A stretch of DNA of 64,000 nt from Phoenix dactylifera (GCF_009389715.1 NC_052409.1:9689213-9753212); one strand, 5' to 3'; positions 24,101 to 39,100 are shown, counted from the stretch's first letter. Notes: generated by a model not told the origin, from the sequence alone. Numbers and translations: made by a program.

Positions 24101-27100
24101 ATACATCTTCCCCAAAAGGTCCTTGAAAAAGTTATAAATCATGGATTTGTGGGAACTACCAAGGCAAAGTTGGCGTCAAGATCTACCAAACCGGTACCGA
24201 GACCCGTATCGGTCGGCAGCCGGTTCAGTATGACACCGAACTGGTATGTACCAACACATGGTACACAATGGCATGCTAGTTCTGAACTGGCATACCAATT
24301 TTTTTCAATATTTTTGAGTTTGAATTAATGGTAATCAATTTTTACAATTTTTTCAATAATTTTAAATATAATTTGATATTTCTTGATATTTCTATGATCT
24401 CGATATATCCTAAATGATGCCTCTTGATGTTTTAGAGTGATGTAGGACATAAAATGATTAGTGAGATGTATGTTAAAAGAAGCAACATAAAATATTCTAA
24501 AATCAATTAGTGAGACAAAATGTAAAATGATACAATTAATTATATATATTTAAAATACAACATATATACCGATATCTAAAATCTTGTCGAATGGCGATGT
24601 CTCTCGTAGACTGTCTGTGGCTGTGGGTAATAGAATCCAGCATATGTCTTAGAACCTGATGTCTATGGATCCTACTCCATATGCTAAGTCATATGTCACT
24701 GCATCGTATCCTCCTAAAGGATCTCTAGGGGCCCGTCTCTAATATACAATCGTATCCTCGCGGGCTCTATCAGATTATGTATCGTAGTCCCTATCCTGCG
24801 TGGTATTCTTAAACTGAGACTTACTATTGAATCAAAAACCACCCTGCGACTGTCTCATAAACGGTGGTCTTATGTCCACTCCCTTCTTGGCCACCAGATC
24901 TATGACCATCGGAATTATCATCGCTGCTCTTTCTGATCTCTGAATCTAAGTAAATTGACTTCTCCACACTCTCCATCAAGGCTGTGACTACTTTTTCTTT
25001 TTTTGTTGCGCTAAACAGTTGCATGCCTTTTCTTTGTGCCCCTCTCTGTCTAGCAATGCTGGGAGGATGGATGTCGCCTTCCTGAGTCGACTAGGTAGCG
25101 CGGTTACCTCGTCTAAGTCTCGATTATATCTCTGGAAGGATATCTCAGACAAGAAGTCATATAAGGACCAGCTCTACATTGACCTCTATGGCTATAGCTA
25201 ATCAGCTGCAAAGATGCGTGGAATATTGCGATATGCCCATTGCCTTGCATCCATCCTAGTCTTGTTGGCTACAAAATTGGCCGGTTGTGGAGGCGATCCT
25301 GGCTCATCAAGCTCTGGCTTTTGCTGCTGGCCCACAAGCCATCTGATCATAGGATCATCCTCATCGTCAACAAAAGCATTATGAATCGGGTTCGTGTACT
25401 TCAGTTTTACTTTCTTCTGAATACACTTCAGCCTCAACCTCAGATTGTAGTAAACATATACAAGGTTGTTGAGGCATTTCTATGTCAGACGGTTTTCCTA
25501 TTTGCTGTGGATGAGGGCGATGGTGGACCAATTGTGCTCACAGCCACTCGAAGATACCGTCTGAGAGAGGATTTGGATAGCTAGAACTCTACAATGGATG
25601 CTACATATATTTTTTCTAAGCTCATGGGCATGCATCAAAGACTACTTAATTCTCATTTTTTTAAAAATTTAGTCCTAGGCTACTATGCGCATGATTGCTT
25701 TAAAACTTAAATAAATGGATACCAAATTTAGCTGGAGAGTAGCTTGTATGCCCCTAAATAAGATTCTAATTTTACAGTTATTTTTTGTTTTTTTTAATTT
25801 TTAATCCAAAAATATTTTTTTAAATTAAAAAATTATATATAATCCAAAAATTAAGAATTTTAGTGGGATTGTGTAGTTCATCTATAGATCTACACAAGAT
25901 CTGCTGATTCGGTATCGGGATCCATACCGGGCGGCGTCCGGTATAGATCGGTATCGATTCGATGCCGGTTCATGGACCGGCATGCCCTAATTTTTTTTGC
26001 GGTTCTCAAAAAATTTAATTGGTAATAACTTTTTTCGAACTTTTTTTTATAAATTTAAGTTTAATTTGATGGTTTTTTGATGTTTTCTTGATGTTTTTTT
26101 TAATGTTTCTATGATTCCGGTTTAATCTAGATGATGCATCTTATTGCTTTAAAATGATACAAATCATAAAATGAACAATATAAAATATTCTCAATTCAAA
26201 TAATGACATAAAAATATAAAATAATACAATTAGTTATGTACATTTAAAGTATAATATACATGCCAATATCTAAAATCGGATCGAGTGGAGATGGCTCTTG
26301 TAGATATCCAGATCCAAAAATATATTTTTAATTTTTAAAAATTATATAAAATCTAAAAAATAAAATTTTTTATGTCAGCGTGTACATCATCCATAGATCT
26401 ACAACATATAAAAAAATCATGCCCAAATTCAAAACTTTGGCATGATCTTCTTTCATTTTGCAATATTTGAGCTATTTTTTTAATATGCCCCAAAAAAGGA
26501 AGAAGAGATAGAGAAGAGGAAGTACACCTTATTCAGGCTTGGATCTTCCTTCCGATAGCCTGAATCGGTGTTGTTTGTAGATTTTTTGGACTAGAGAAGC
26601 TCTGGCACTGTGGCAACTCACCATTGGAAAGGCTTTCTCGGGCCTTCCCAATGCTGCTGAAGGGCTTTTAAAGCCCCCAGTAGGCTACTATGGCAATAAT
26701 GCCATAGTACTACTTGACTTGGTGGAAACTGACCGGTTTGCACCGAGTCGGCATCGAACCGGTTGGAACCGACCGGTTCTGGCCCGAAAAGGACAGGTTT
26801 CGGCCGGTCCCATGTGGTTCCAGCCCATACGGGCCAAAACCGTTTCTTATTAGCGAACCGATCTGGTTTACAACCAAATTGATTCGGTACTGGCGGAATC
26901 TGGCAGTTCGGCCCGGTTTGGCGGACCTTGGATCTACAACTTATCATGAAATCATGCCAAAATCGAAATTTTTGACCTGACCTCCCCTTTTTTTGAAAAT
27001 TTTTTGGCATTGAAAAAAAAGAAGAAAATGAGGTAGGAGAAACAAAACGTATCTTGTTTTGGGTTGGATTATTCTTGAATCGTCGAAATCAACATGCTTT

Positions 27101-30100
27101 TTGGCCTGCGACGAGGGGATTTGAAAAAATCATGAAGGAAGCTTTCTCAGGCCTTCCCACTACTTAAAAAGGGAGGGGGAGTAGGGAACCAGTTCGAACC
27201 GGTGGGAACCGCCTGGTTTGCATCGGTTCTGCTTCAAACTAACTGGTTTGGGGGCAAGTTCCGAATTCCACGGCCGAGCTGATCCGGTCTCGTGCTGGTT
27301 TGGCTTGGTACGGCCTAGATCGGGTGCTTTGGGCTGGTTTGGCAGACATTGGTTGGCATTTTGGCCCCAAATGAACACTCTAACCCCCATGTATTGCACC
27401 GAAAATCAATTTTACACCCTTCCTTGGGATGTTATTAGACAAACATTATTAGACAAACATAGCAGCAGTCTTGAAATATTAAACAGTGACTTGTTTAATT
27501 AGAGGCTTGTAGAATGTAGATCCAAATTCATATGGGTGAACTTGCCTGCTTGCATAGTGAAACATGCCAAATTGCACTTTCAAATGAAGCAGCTGGGAAC
27601 ACTCTTGGCTAGGACAAGCATGCGGACTTCCAGGTTGTAGAGAATAAAAAGAGCACTCTCACACAAGGTCTGCCGTACCGGTACTGGTTGGCATACCGGT
27701 CCGGTCCGTACCAGTCCCGTGCCGGTCCTGGTTGAAGGGCTGGGTTTTGGGTTCCGACAGTTATTTTTTTTTAATTACTGTCGCTGTTGGATCTTATTTT
27801 GTGAAATTAAGTGAAGTTTAACGTTTTTCTATTGCTTTTTTCATGCTTTTTGATGTTTCTATGTTTAGGTTTAGGGTTGAAAGTTGAAATATAGATGATG
27901 CATCTTATTACTTCGTTCCATTCGAAATGATAGAAATGATAAAATGATTCACATAAAAAATATCTTCAAATTAACATACAATCATTTACATACATTTAAA
28001 GCACTCTGAGATATTTAAAATCGGGATGAGTGCCGATGGCTTTCACAGATATCCGGATCATAAGTATAGTCAGGAGGAGGCAGATCAACCCAATCATAAG
28101 GAGCGCGTTTCAGATTAGAAGAATTGTCGAATCTCTCGCTCACGCTCTGGGTCTGAGAGGTGTCTTCTGACTGTGTAGGAGCCCATCCGAATATGGCGGA
28201 AGCAAAATCCGATGCACCATATCTATATTTGTCTGGCTGAGGTTGTGGATAATAGAATCCGTATCCGTATGCGACCTCATTTGCAGCGGTATCATGTCTT
28301 TCTGAACAACCTCGAGGAGCCCGTCTTCTATATCCAATGATATCCTCAGACCCTATCATATAGTCGATCGTGGTCCGTATCCTGGGTAGCACACCCATAA
28401 ATTGGGACTCATCGGTGAAATGAAGACCACCCTCCGACTGTGTCTCATAAGTACCATACTGTCCTTCGCTCCCTCCATGGCCAGAAGATCCATCACCACC
28501 AGAACCTTTATTGCTGCTGGTCAAAGTCTCTTTGATACTCTCCATTAGGACCCTTTGTTTTTTTTTTCCCGCCCTCATTGCCTGGCTATGTCATCCTCAT
28601 CTGCTGAGCATCTCTCGATCAGCTCTCTGAGAGGGTGTCTCGTGCCAATTATGTGGTGACTGGCTCCCCTGTGCCTGTAGCTGATCAGCTCTGGAAGTGC
28701 GTGGAATATTGCGCTCAGTCCATTGCTCTGGATCGACCCTAGCCTCGGTGGCTATGAAGCTGGCTGGTCGTAGAGGTGATCCTGGCTTGTCAAGCTTGGG
28801 CTCCTACTGCTGGTCCACAAGCCAGCCGAGCAGTAGATCATCGTCATAATCGGTGAAGGTTCCGTAGTTCGGATCAGCATACTTGAGCTCCATTTCGTCC
28901 TGAATGCTCTTTAGCCTCAACCGCAGATTGTAGTACACATAAGCAAAATCGTTGAGGCGTTGTTGTGTCAAACGGTTCCTCTGTTTGCTGTGGATGAGGG
29001 CGAAGGTGGACCGGTTGCGCTCACAACCACTAGTTGCGTTGGGCTGTCTCCACTATTTGCTCCACCTTACGGATCTTTCCAATGTCCATCGGTATGAGAT
29101 CGATACAATGTGCAGCACATGTGGTCCAGAAAATGTGGTCGCCGCTCCATCAAGATCTTTCCGGCGGCTTTATATTGCAGCTCATTATCAGTGACGACCT
29201 GCATGACATTCTCCTCTCTTATCAAATCAATCATATCCTCCATAAGTTTTAGGATGTACTAGGTGTCGTGCACATGAGCCGAAGCATCAATCGACTTGTG
29301 AAAGGTCTTCGTATCATAATATGTCAGAAAGTTCATGATGCTCCGCTTGGTCGGACCGGTCCTACCATTGCACATGATGGTTAGTCCCTATATGGGCCAC
29401 TTGCTCTTGAAGAAGTCAATCCATTTCTCCAGCTCCTCTTTATTGTTGTGTAGAAGCTCACCGTATACGTTTTTCAGGCCTAGAGGAACTACACCGGGAC
29501 CGGCAGCTTGTATGGCGGAAATGGCATACCTGTAGTACGTATTGTCTACTACATTCGCTGGGATGTGGCTGAAGTGAAACCAGGATGCAACAACTCACCA
29601 CATAGTTTTCTTCTTATCCTTCATCCACATTGAGTCTATCCTCTGCTGCCTTGAATCTCTGCTGGGGAGAGCATGTAGATCTACGTTATTTATTGTCGCT
29701 CCTGGTGGAATCCTTCTAGATGACTTTTTTCGGATACCAAAACTACTCAACATAGATGCAATCCGGCCATGTTCTCTGCCGACGCCCTTTCTAACTGAGA
29801 TTGTCCTTATGAACTCTGGATCTTGCCTGGTGCTTCCGGAACCGCCACCCGACTCGTAGATAGAGGGCCCAAATTGAGCCCTATGCTTGGCCACCTCCTC
29901 CTGCTGCCACTGATCATCCAGGCTTGCCTGCATGGCAGCCTGGATCTCTGCCTCCTCCTCTAGATCCTCAATCTTCTCTAGCTCCCTAAAGTGATAGGAA
30001 GATGGCTTTGCTGCTCGGCGATCCACCTTCGCTCTCTACTTGGAAGCCCTCTCCTTCGCTTCTTTGACCTGAGCGAGATTCTGCCTCATCAGCACACAAA

Positions 30101-33100
30101 TCTCGCCTGGGCAATTCGGACACGTAACAACCTCACTGGAATTTTCGGCTAAGTGTTGCTTCAACCAGATTACCTCTCCTCCCTTGAAGACCTTGTCGCA
30201 ATAGATGCACTGAAACTGGTGTCGCTCCCCGACTCTTCGCCCATAAGACCAGCCAATATCACACTTTGTGGGGTTGGTTTTCCTTGATGGCTCCATTCCT
30301 ACCATAAATCTACAACGTATCAAAAAATTAAGCCAAAATGGTAAATTTTGGCATAATTTTTTTTTTTGGCAATTTCTAAACTATTTGTTTTAAGCTACTT
30401 ATTAATAAAATTAAAGAAATAAAATAGGAGAAAGAAATCACACCTTAAATAATCTTCGCTTGATTTTTTAGGAAGGACATGCTCCTCAATTTGTGGGCTA
30501 TTTCTCAAATTTGCCCTTCTCTGGTTACCCCTAAGAGACTCAGAGGCCACTTCATTTATATTGGATACCTGAGGGTCTGAGGCTCTCGTTTGGTTTTTAT
30601 AGCCAAACGAGAGTGAACTGCATGACCTGCGTCTGGGGGGAGATTTTTTTTTAATTAAACAATCTGTCGCCATTTCGGCGACAGAATTCAGCGCGTGGCC
30701 TTTTTAATCCCAAAAGCCACGCGCTTTGGTTGGGATGTGGCTGAAAGGGCCACAGCGCGTGGCCTTTCGGCCACAAAAAATTAAAAAGAAGTGGCTGTTG
30801 TCGGCCACTTCTTTTAAATTTTAAAATTTTACTATGGCCATTCGGCCACAGTAAAAGAAGTGGCCGACAATGGCCACTTCTTTTCTTTGAACCACAGCGC
30901 GCGGCGTTGTGCTCAAAAAAAAGAAAAGCTACGTGCCGGTGCAAATTGTCTGGTACGTCACTGGTGCACGACCGGTACCAACTGGTACAGAAGCCGCACT
31001 AGTCGGTTTTCCAAAAACCAACCCGCGGTACCGGTTCCCACGCTGATCCGGTACCGTTTTGCCTCCGGACCGGTTCGTAACGGCCTGTACCGGCCGGTGC
31101 GGGCAGGTACGGCATTCCATGCTCTCACACTTGTTCAAACCTTGCAAGCATACATGTTCACACAAAAAACTCTGTATTAGCATCAGTAACCCTACTTTTT
31201 ACAGCAGTTGTGGAGCAGTCATATGTCTGAATGAAGTGTGGGTCTTCAGCACGGTGAAATCCATCATGGAGTCGATGCTGATCTTTTCACAAACAAAAGT
31301 GGGAAAAAAATCTGAAAAAGGCTTCTCATCAGATATCTGAGCTGATATTGTAACAGAAAAAGAGATGGACAAGGGGAAGTAAAAATAGTAAAATGGCTAT
31401 TAATTTATTACTGGGCTTACAGAAATCACATTGCGTTTTTGTCCTTTAAGAAGTGGGGAAGGGAGGAGATGAGATTATGGCACATTCCAAAATCCAAATG
31501 GTAGGAACATTCTCAAATTGCTTGTTATAACAGAAAAAACAGAGAAAAAGTATAATGAAAGTTGAAATATTCATATGCTAGGAGATAAATTTCACATTGC
31601 ATATCAACGTGTGACACTCATGATAGACTCACATTGGGGATTCTTGATAATATTATTCTTGTCAATCAATAATTAATTAGACATTTTGATTTTTTTTTTA
31701 GTTATAGCAAAAAATATAGTTGGGCTTATGTGGCATGTGTATCTAAAACACATCCGTGCTTTATAGTTATAATAGGAAACATATTTGCTGTTGCAACCTT
31801 GCAGGTGTTCACCTAATTGGTAGATAGGCACCAGGATGCCTCAAGTGAAACCCATCTAGGCTGCCATATATTTATGCATGCACATATAGGTACATGTGTG
31901 TGTGTCGGACAGAGAATGGGACTGCACACTTCCCATCAAATATTTGGTAGTGGAGGTAACAACTTTTTAACCATTGGTGTGAATCAAGGTAGTGCATCCA
32001 TGGTATTATCCTTTTGGAATAATGGGACATGAGACATGCATATATTTAAAAGCTATTGGGGCATGAATCTTGATGAGCATCAAGGACTAAAAGGTCTGTC
32101 AACTAATTGGCCCCAAAAACTTGTGTTGCCAAGAATTGGGACAATGATGTATGTAAGGCTTAACACCTGCCGTCAATGTGCGGCCTGGACCACCTGTGGA
32201 TAGATAAACAAGTATAGGAAGAACAAGTCACAACAACTGAAACAAGTCAAGATGACAACTGGGTGACTTAAATAAATAACTTGAAGGAGGTTTGAACTAA
32301 TGATCTCTGGCAATCTAAGTGCTGATACCATATGATGTAGGGCAGTGAAGGGAAGGGGATCAGTAAGGGTTTAGGAAAGGACTGATATAAAGATTTGCTG
32401 GAAAATACCACTTGACCCCAAAATCTTGAGCTGATGAAGAATGGGTCAACAATGTAAATCATGCTTAAAAAAGCTTTTATATCCTCTACAAAAGATTTGA
32501 TGAGATGTAGTCTATGCTGTATATTTGTCCACATATTCATATGTATGGATTTATGTATTTATATATTTAGTTTACATATGTAATATATGTATGTTCATAT
32601 ATGGACATGTATGTATGTAATATATATGTGTTCATATGTAGATATTTATGTATATATAAAAACACATGGATGCGATTACATTTATATATTCAGCCTATTA
32701 CATATTTTCTTGTAACCTCTGTTTTTTTTATTCTTTCTAATTTATTATTGTAAATGATTCATGAATGTTAATGAGGGAATGTGACCATTGGATTGGACTC
32801 CAAACAAAATCATGTAAAAAATGTGTTAAGTGTTAAACAAGTGACCCCTAAATTCTTTCATTCATACCCTAAGTTTGGGATCCCATGTCTTACAAGTTGG
32901 GTGGCGAAGAAATCTCAATGATAGATACTGCTTGAGTTAAGAATCATAAGACAATAATAAGTATGCTATTACTTATGTTTCTTTTATCTATGAGTTTAGT
33001 GTGGATAATACAAATTATAGTGCATGTTGAAAGTGTTTTTTAATTGTTAATGAGTACTCATACACTAAATTAATTGCTTATGCCTTGAGGCATGTTTAAT

Positions 33101-36100
33101 TGTTACTTGAGAGATATATGGAGGTTAATGATATTTATGAAGTAGTTAAATGAAATGGTGCTATACCAATTTCATTATTTGAGCAACTGTTGGGTGCTTG
33201 GGCGAACTGCTGGGGGACAGGCTATGTCCATCATCTAGAGGCACGCTATATGACAAATTGACAACGATGGATACTTCAATGAATTCATATATGTTGACTA
33301 TATGCTCATAGACATATCCATGTGTCTTTATACTGCTTTCTTTAATATGTCGGATGCCTGTGTCTATATCACCTGTGACACATTTGTCTGTGTTGGGCCT
33401 TATAACAGAAGGTACGTTGTACCGGCCGGTGTACCGTACCATACCGGTTTGGTACCGGTACCTGATACTGGTGGCGTATCGATACTCAGTATGCCAAAAA
33501 AATTTTGTACCGTACCGGCACCATGCTAGTATGGCACCAATACAGATTTCAGTACTGAGACGACGAATCTTGGAAAACACAAAGGTGAAAGAGGCTATGT
33601 GGTCTTACTGGGTTTTATGATTGTATCCTTATTTTTTGAATGTCCTTTTCGTCTAATTTAGATATTGACCTTTAGGTATTCTGATGCAACTTGTTTAGTT
33701 GCTTTATATCTCCATAACATTTAAAATTATGAAACATCATTTCTTTCTTTTACTGTTTCTTTTTTTTTTTTTTATTGGTAATGCACTTTTGGTCCGGCTA
33801 TGGAAGAGTTGTTTGGAAAAGGATAATGATGAAATCATGCTTTTGTTCCAGAGGGTTCAACATTTAAAGAAGAAATTCTATTTTCACTTTCAAGATTATG
33901 TTGATCTCATCATGTGGAAGGTATGCATTATTCATGCTTCCTTTTACAAGTTCAATAGTTTTGTTTAACATGTTGAAAGATTACGATTTTTGTTTCACTT
34001 TGAGATTAATTTGAATGAGAATTTATTCTTTCTTATGAAATTTTGTATATGTTGATTGCCTGGACCAATAATTTCTGATTTTTTTTTTGAGATTTTTGAT
34101 TGTTTTTTCTTATAATCTCAAGGATTTGTTCCAAGTTGTAGCTTACTAGAACACTCTGAACAGGTGCAGTTCTTGGATCGTCATCACCTTTTAATTAAGT
34201 TTGGCAGTGTGGATGGAGGGGTAAGTATCATTAGATTGTATTACTTCTGGGAAAAATATATTCACTTTCGTATGCTTAAATCTGGTTATATATTTTTTTT
34301 GTGATTTTTCATCAAATCTTCAATTTTCCATATATTTAAAAATTTAGGTTGCCCGAAGTACTGATCAACAACCAGCATTCTTTGCTGTGTATAACATGGA
34401 AACAACAGAGATTGTTGCATTTTATCAGGTAGTTGCTTTATACCAATGCGGTCATTGTTAAAATAGCATTTTTGAATCAATTATTTGTATTGATGTTTTA
34501 TTTTCTGCAGAATTCTTCAGAGGAGCTTTACTCATTGTTTGAGCAATTCTATGACTACTTTCATGCAAATTCGAGAAATTCTTTGCATGCAAGTTTTATA
34601 TCTTCTCATTCCAATAACACCCATGCTCTCGATCAGCTTTGGTGCATTAAAAACAAAACAAACAACATTTCACAGGTAATGCTCAGTTCTTGAGGTATGG
34701 GCTTACCTCTTTTAGCTCATTGTATAGTTATGCAGGGATTATAATGTTTTTTTAAAGAAATATAATTTAATCAGTTGATCCATGCTTCACCAAATGCTCT
34801 TTCTGTAAGCTTGCGACGTGATTGTTAACTTTATTTGCTTATGTAGCTATTCCATCTTAGAATTTGTTCTAAATATCTAAGTAATTTTAGGATGCTAAAT
34901 TATTTATGGTTTTCTTGTTTCATATACTACTCTAACCCTGATCTTGTCTAATTCTGTTTTAATTTTTTTAATATTTTACATTTCCTTGTATCAGAATTTG
35001 GGATTGGAGAGTACGGTTTAAACAATTAGTTATCTCTTATTTAATTTTTCTAATGGAGGTTCAATTGTTTAAATCGGTAGCATGACTTATAATTGCAATG
35101 TCTCTATTTTTTTCAGTTTTTATATTTTTGGTATATTGATGATTGAGAATAGGTCTCATTGAGTCATTGTACACGAATGACAACCTATAGTTAACTTCTG
35201 AAACATGGAGCTGATTGTATATATTTAGGCAAAATAAGTGTTTTTTCCTAGAAACAGTATGTCGACTGGTTTGCATCCATTAGTAACAACTACATTATTG
35301 GCTGAAGATTTTTAAGGATCTGGATATGCTAGAAAGCTTGCATATGTTTCACCTATTTGCTCTTTGTATGCCCTCTCTATTTTAAGTTATATGTTATTTG
35401 TTGTTGGCAGTTCGTGAAGAAGATGATGACTTCGTTACCATGCACTTGCCAGTCCCAAAGTCCTTCACCATATTTCGATCTATCACTCTTTCGGTATGAT
35501 GAAAAGGTCTGATCTATTCAGTCAGAGTTTATCATATATGTGAAAATTGGATTACTTAATTTTACTGATCACCTTGTTCATCATCATAATTTTCATTGCG
35601 ATCAAAAGTGGCAGTTCTGCTATGTTTGCAGGTCAACTCCTGCTATTTCTAATTTCACTTAATTATTAGTCCATTTAATGACGTTTGAGAGTGTCGATTG
35701 CTTTCTGTAATACAAAATTTGCTTCATAAGCACACAGAAACACAAACACAAACTGATATATTTTTGGTGTGTACTGCAACCATGCTCCAGCAGTGGTGAC
35801 AGCCACAAGTATGTGATGATAGTGACTATTAGTATTTGATAGAAATGACATATTGGCACTAATCAGTGAGCTATGTGCAGTTGCCAACTTATATTATTTG
35901 TGTTTTATGTTTATAAATTTTATATTAGTATTCTGTGTGATGTCATCAAATTTTTAGAATTTATGTTAGTCTGTACCTGTTAGCATGCAGTTCTATTCTT
36001 TGGCAGCCATTGATAAAACACTAAAATGACCTATTAAACTTTAAAATAACTAGCCATAATGTACGTGCCAATGCACATGGTTGCTAAAGATTTTAGATGC

Positions 36101-39100
36101 ATGATAAGTTTTAAAAAGGTATAATATGCCTCGTTGAAATTGTTTATGTTTAATTTGCTGTATTAGGTTCTTAATCTAGATAACTTTTACTATGCATAAA
36201 ATAATAGAAATCCCAACTTGAGGAGGGTTTCCTCATTGGACTCAAAGTCCAGCAGCTTAAGAATCCCTTCTTATATGATGCCCATTAATGCCTGGCAGAA
36301 AGGACATATTGGTACCAATCAATGAGCTATATGCAGTTGCCAAATTGTACGATTACAGGATTATGTTTTTATAAATTTTATATTGGTACTTTTGTGATAT
36401 TATCAAATTTTTAGAATTCATGATGTATAGTTTATGTCTGATAGCATTTAGTTCTACACTTTTGCAGACATTCATAAAACATTAGAATGGCCTATTAAAT
36501 TTTAAAAATAAGTCCTTTTTAACTTATTCGTTCTAATATATATGATATTATTTTTGTAGTTGTCCAATAATTGTTTAGCCCTGTGAATAAAACGATGTAG
36601 CTAATTCAACTTCTCACTACTTTTATTTTCTTATCTTCTCCTTTTCATTTTCAATTAAAATTGTTGAAATCAAAACTGATTCCACCTAGCTAAAACTGAT
36701 ACTGAAACTGATATCAAACCTTACTTTACGGATGACATGTATGGCTATCACATAGAGTCTAAGCTTTAAGTTGAATGACCCATTAGAAAAATATAAAATC
36801 ATTAATGGTTGCACCTGTGCAAATTTATGGCCTTTATCTTTATCTAATTACTTAGTTTAATGAGAATTAACACTTCCAAATTTTAAGCTAGATGTGGAGT
36901 CTTATAAAGTTCTAGGAACTATGTGGTCTGCTGCTTCCCTAAGCTAACAGCCACATTTAAATGCTTTTCCCCTTTCCGCCCCCCTCCACTCTCTCTCTTT
37001 CTTTCTCTTTTTATTCCCCCCGCTGCTTCTCATTATTCTTCCCTTTTTATGTTATCAATAAGAGAAAAAACTCTCCTTGTTCTTCTTCCCTTTTTATATT
37101 CTTGATCAAGGACAAAAGAGATAAAGTGGGCTTCTTGTTTGGTGAAAAATGTCTAATTATCCATCTTTCTATACTTGTTTAACTAGACATAATTGACTAA
37201 ATTATCATTAGAAGCATAAAATTTATAATCATAAAATACTTCAAACCTATTTTTAACTTATAAAGAAGGTAATATTTTTCCCCCTAGCAAAATAACCCAT
37301 CACTAAGTTTTGCGAAACAAGAACCTTCCCAAATTCATGAGGATAATAACATGCACGTGCAGGCACATGCCATACCCTGCCCCTCCAGAGCAACACATAC
37401 ACTCTCTCTCATATCATAGGTCATCTTGCTCTGTTTTCTCCTCCTATCACTTTTATGTTCTTTTGCTATATTAATTTCTCCTCTATTTTAAATCTTTGTT
37501 TGCCAATTCTACTATCTGATCTTCACTCAATGATCCCATCAGGTACTAAATGGTTGATATTACATTGTCTTATTTTCTTCACGCATCCCTTCCCTGCTTT
37601 TTTTTTTAACTATATATGTCAATGAACAGTCATAGTTGAATATAATAAAGAATATATAGGTTAATAGTTAGGTCTAACTGACCATGATGGTCTTTTAATT
37701 TTTTATTTGCTTCTCAAGTAGAACTGTTTGTATGCAGCGTATGTATGGTTTTGTTGGCCATCACTTGATCTATCTGCCACATGCTATGGTAGCACTAATT
37801 ACTAACCTCAGAGTGTGGGAAGAAGTAGTCACTAAGTGACAGCAAAACCCTAAAATCTCAACGATGAGTTCACTTAAATGAAAATATATATAATGGTATG
37901 TATGTGTGCGTGTGTGTGTGTATATATATATATAATGGTATGTTGTACCAGTCAGCATCGGTGTGAATCGAGTGTACTGTACTATACAAGTACTGAATAG
38001 GTACATAGTACAGCAGACGTATCGAGTGTCGGCATACCAAACCGACCTTTGTAAGATATATCAACATTGTAACAAGATAGTACCAATAGGGGGCTGGTAC
38101 CAAGATGGCGAACTTTGTCATATATCTAACCAACCATTTGGAATCCTTGTACATCATAAACTATGCAGTTCCTAGCATATCCTGACATCAGCTGGATCAT
38201 TACCTGCTGTGGATCTGATAGAAAATTGGTATCGAATATCCCTATATAAAAATATTAATATTATTATGTTGTCTCAAACTCGGTGTTAAACCAAGTCTGT
38301 TAAAGTAAATAAGCTTATGCCAACTCTTTAGTTGATAGAGAGCCCATACTCCGACATTTCCCATGCTTTATCTGTATGGTGTCAGTTCTGGTCTGCTTCT
38401 CAAGTAAGGTGGGATGTGGCTTGTTGGATATCCGGATATGATTAAAGTACAAATCACTAGTCTTTTTTTTTTTTGAGATTATAAATTTGTCTCTGACACT
38501 GTTATTGAATATTTGTTTCTGACTGGCCTATAAGAGGTGCTCAATGTGTAGGTTGAATGGTTTTTCATCATTGATGTTATGTTACAACTGTTGCCTGATT
38601 GTTGCTTTTGTCCTTTTGTAGTTGATTTCAGCAACAGTTCGCCACAGACACTCTACTGAACATCCAATAAAGTTCATTTCAAGGAGGCAGCCGAATATCC
38701 TTAAGTTCAAGATAAAACCAGGTACACCTCAAGATGATTAATTGGATCAAAGTTTTAGGGAGAACCCTTAATAGGTCATATTATGAAGAATGTGACTAGA
38801 TTCTTTCACCCTGTTCTGGCACCAGGCTGTGGCTTGTGCTTTTCTATGTTTGGTAAACCAGCTTTTGCTTGTGCTTCAACTCCCGCTCTTGACTTGGGTT
38901 CAGCCCCTATGACAACAATCAGTTACTGCTTTCTCATGTTTCGCAGTGCATTTTGGCTGATAGATACCACTATACTGTTCTTCATTTTAAACCTCTGGAG
39001 GTATCCAGGATGTTACCATCAATGCTTCTTCTCCCTTCCAATGGAGTTACCGGTGCCTTCCTTACTAGAGCCCCAGAAATGTGATGCACGTTACCCAAAT

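Noticed and set aside
28015-28578. A separate Gly/Ser-rich host protein gene in DET1 intron 4
   Set aside because: It lies within the 8-bp-bounded hAT copy B, downstream of the dimerisation segment, and has a partial parallel in copy A, so it is the transposase tail.
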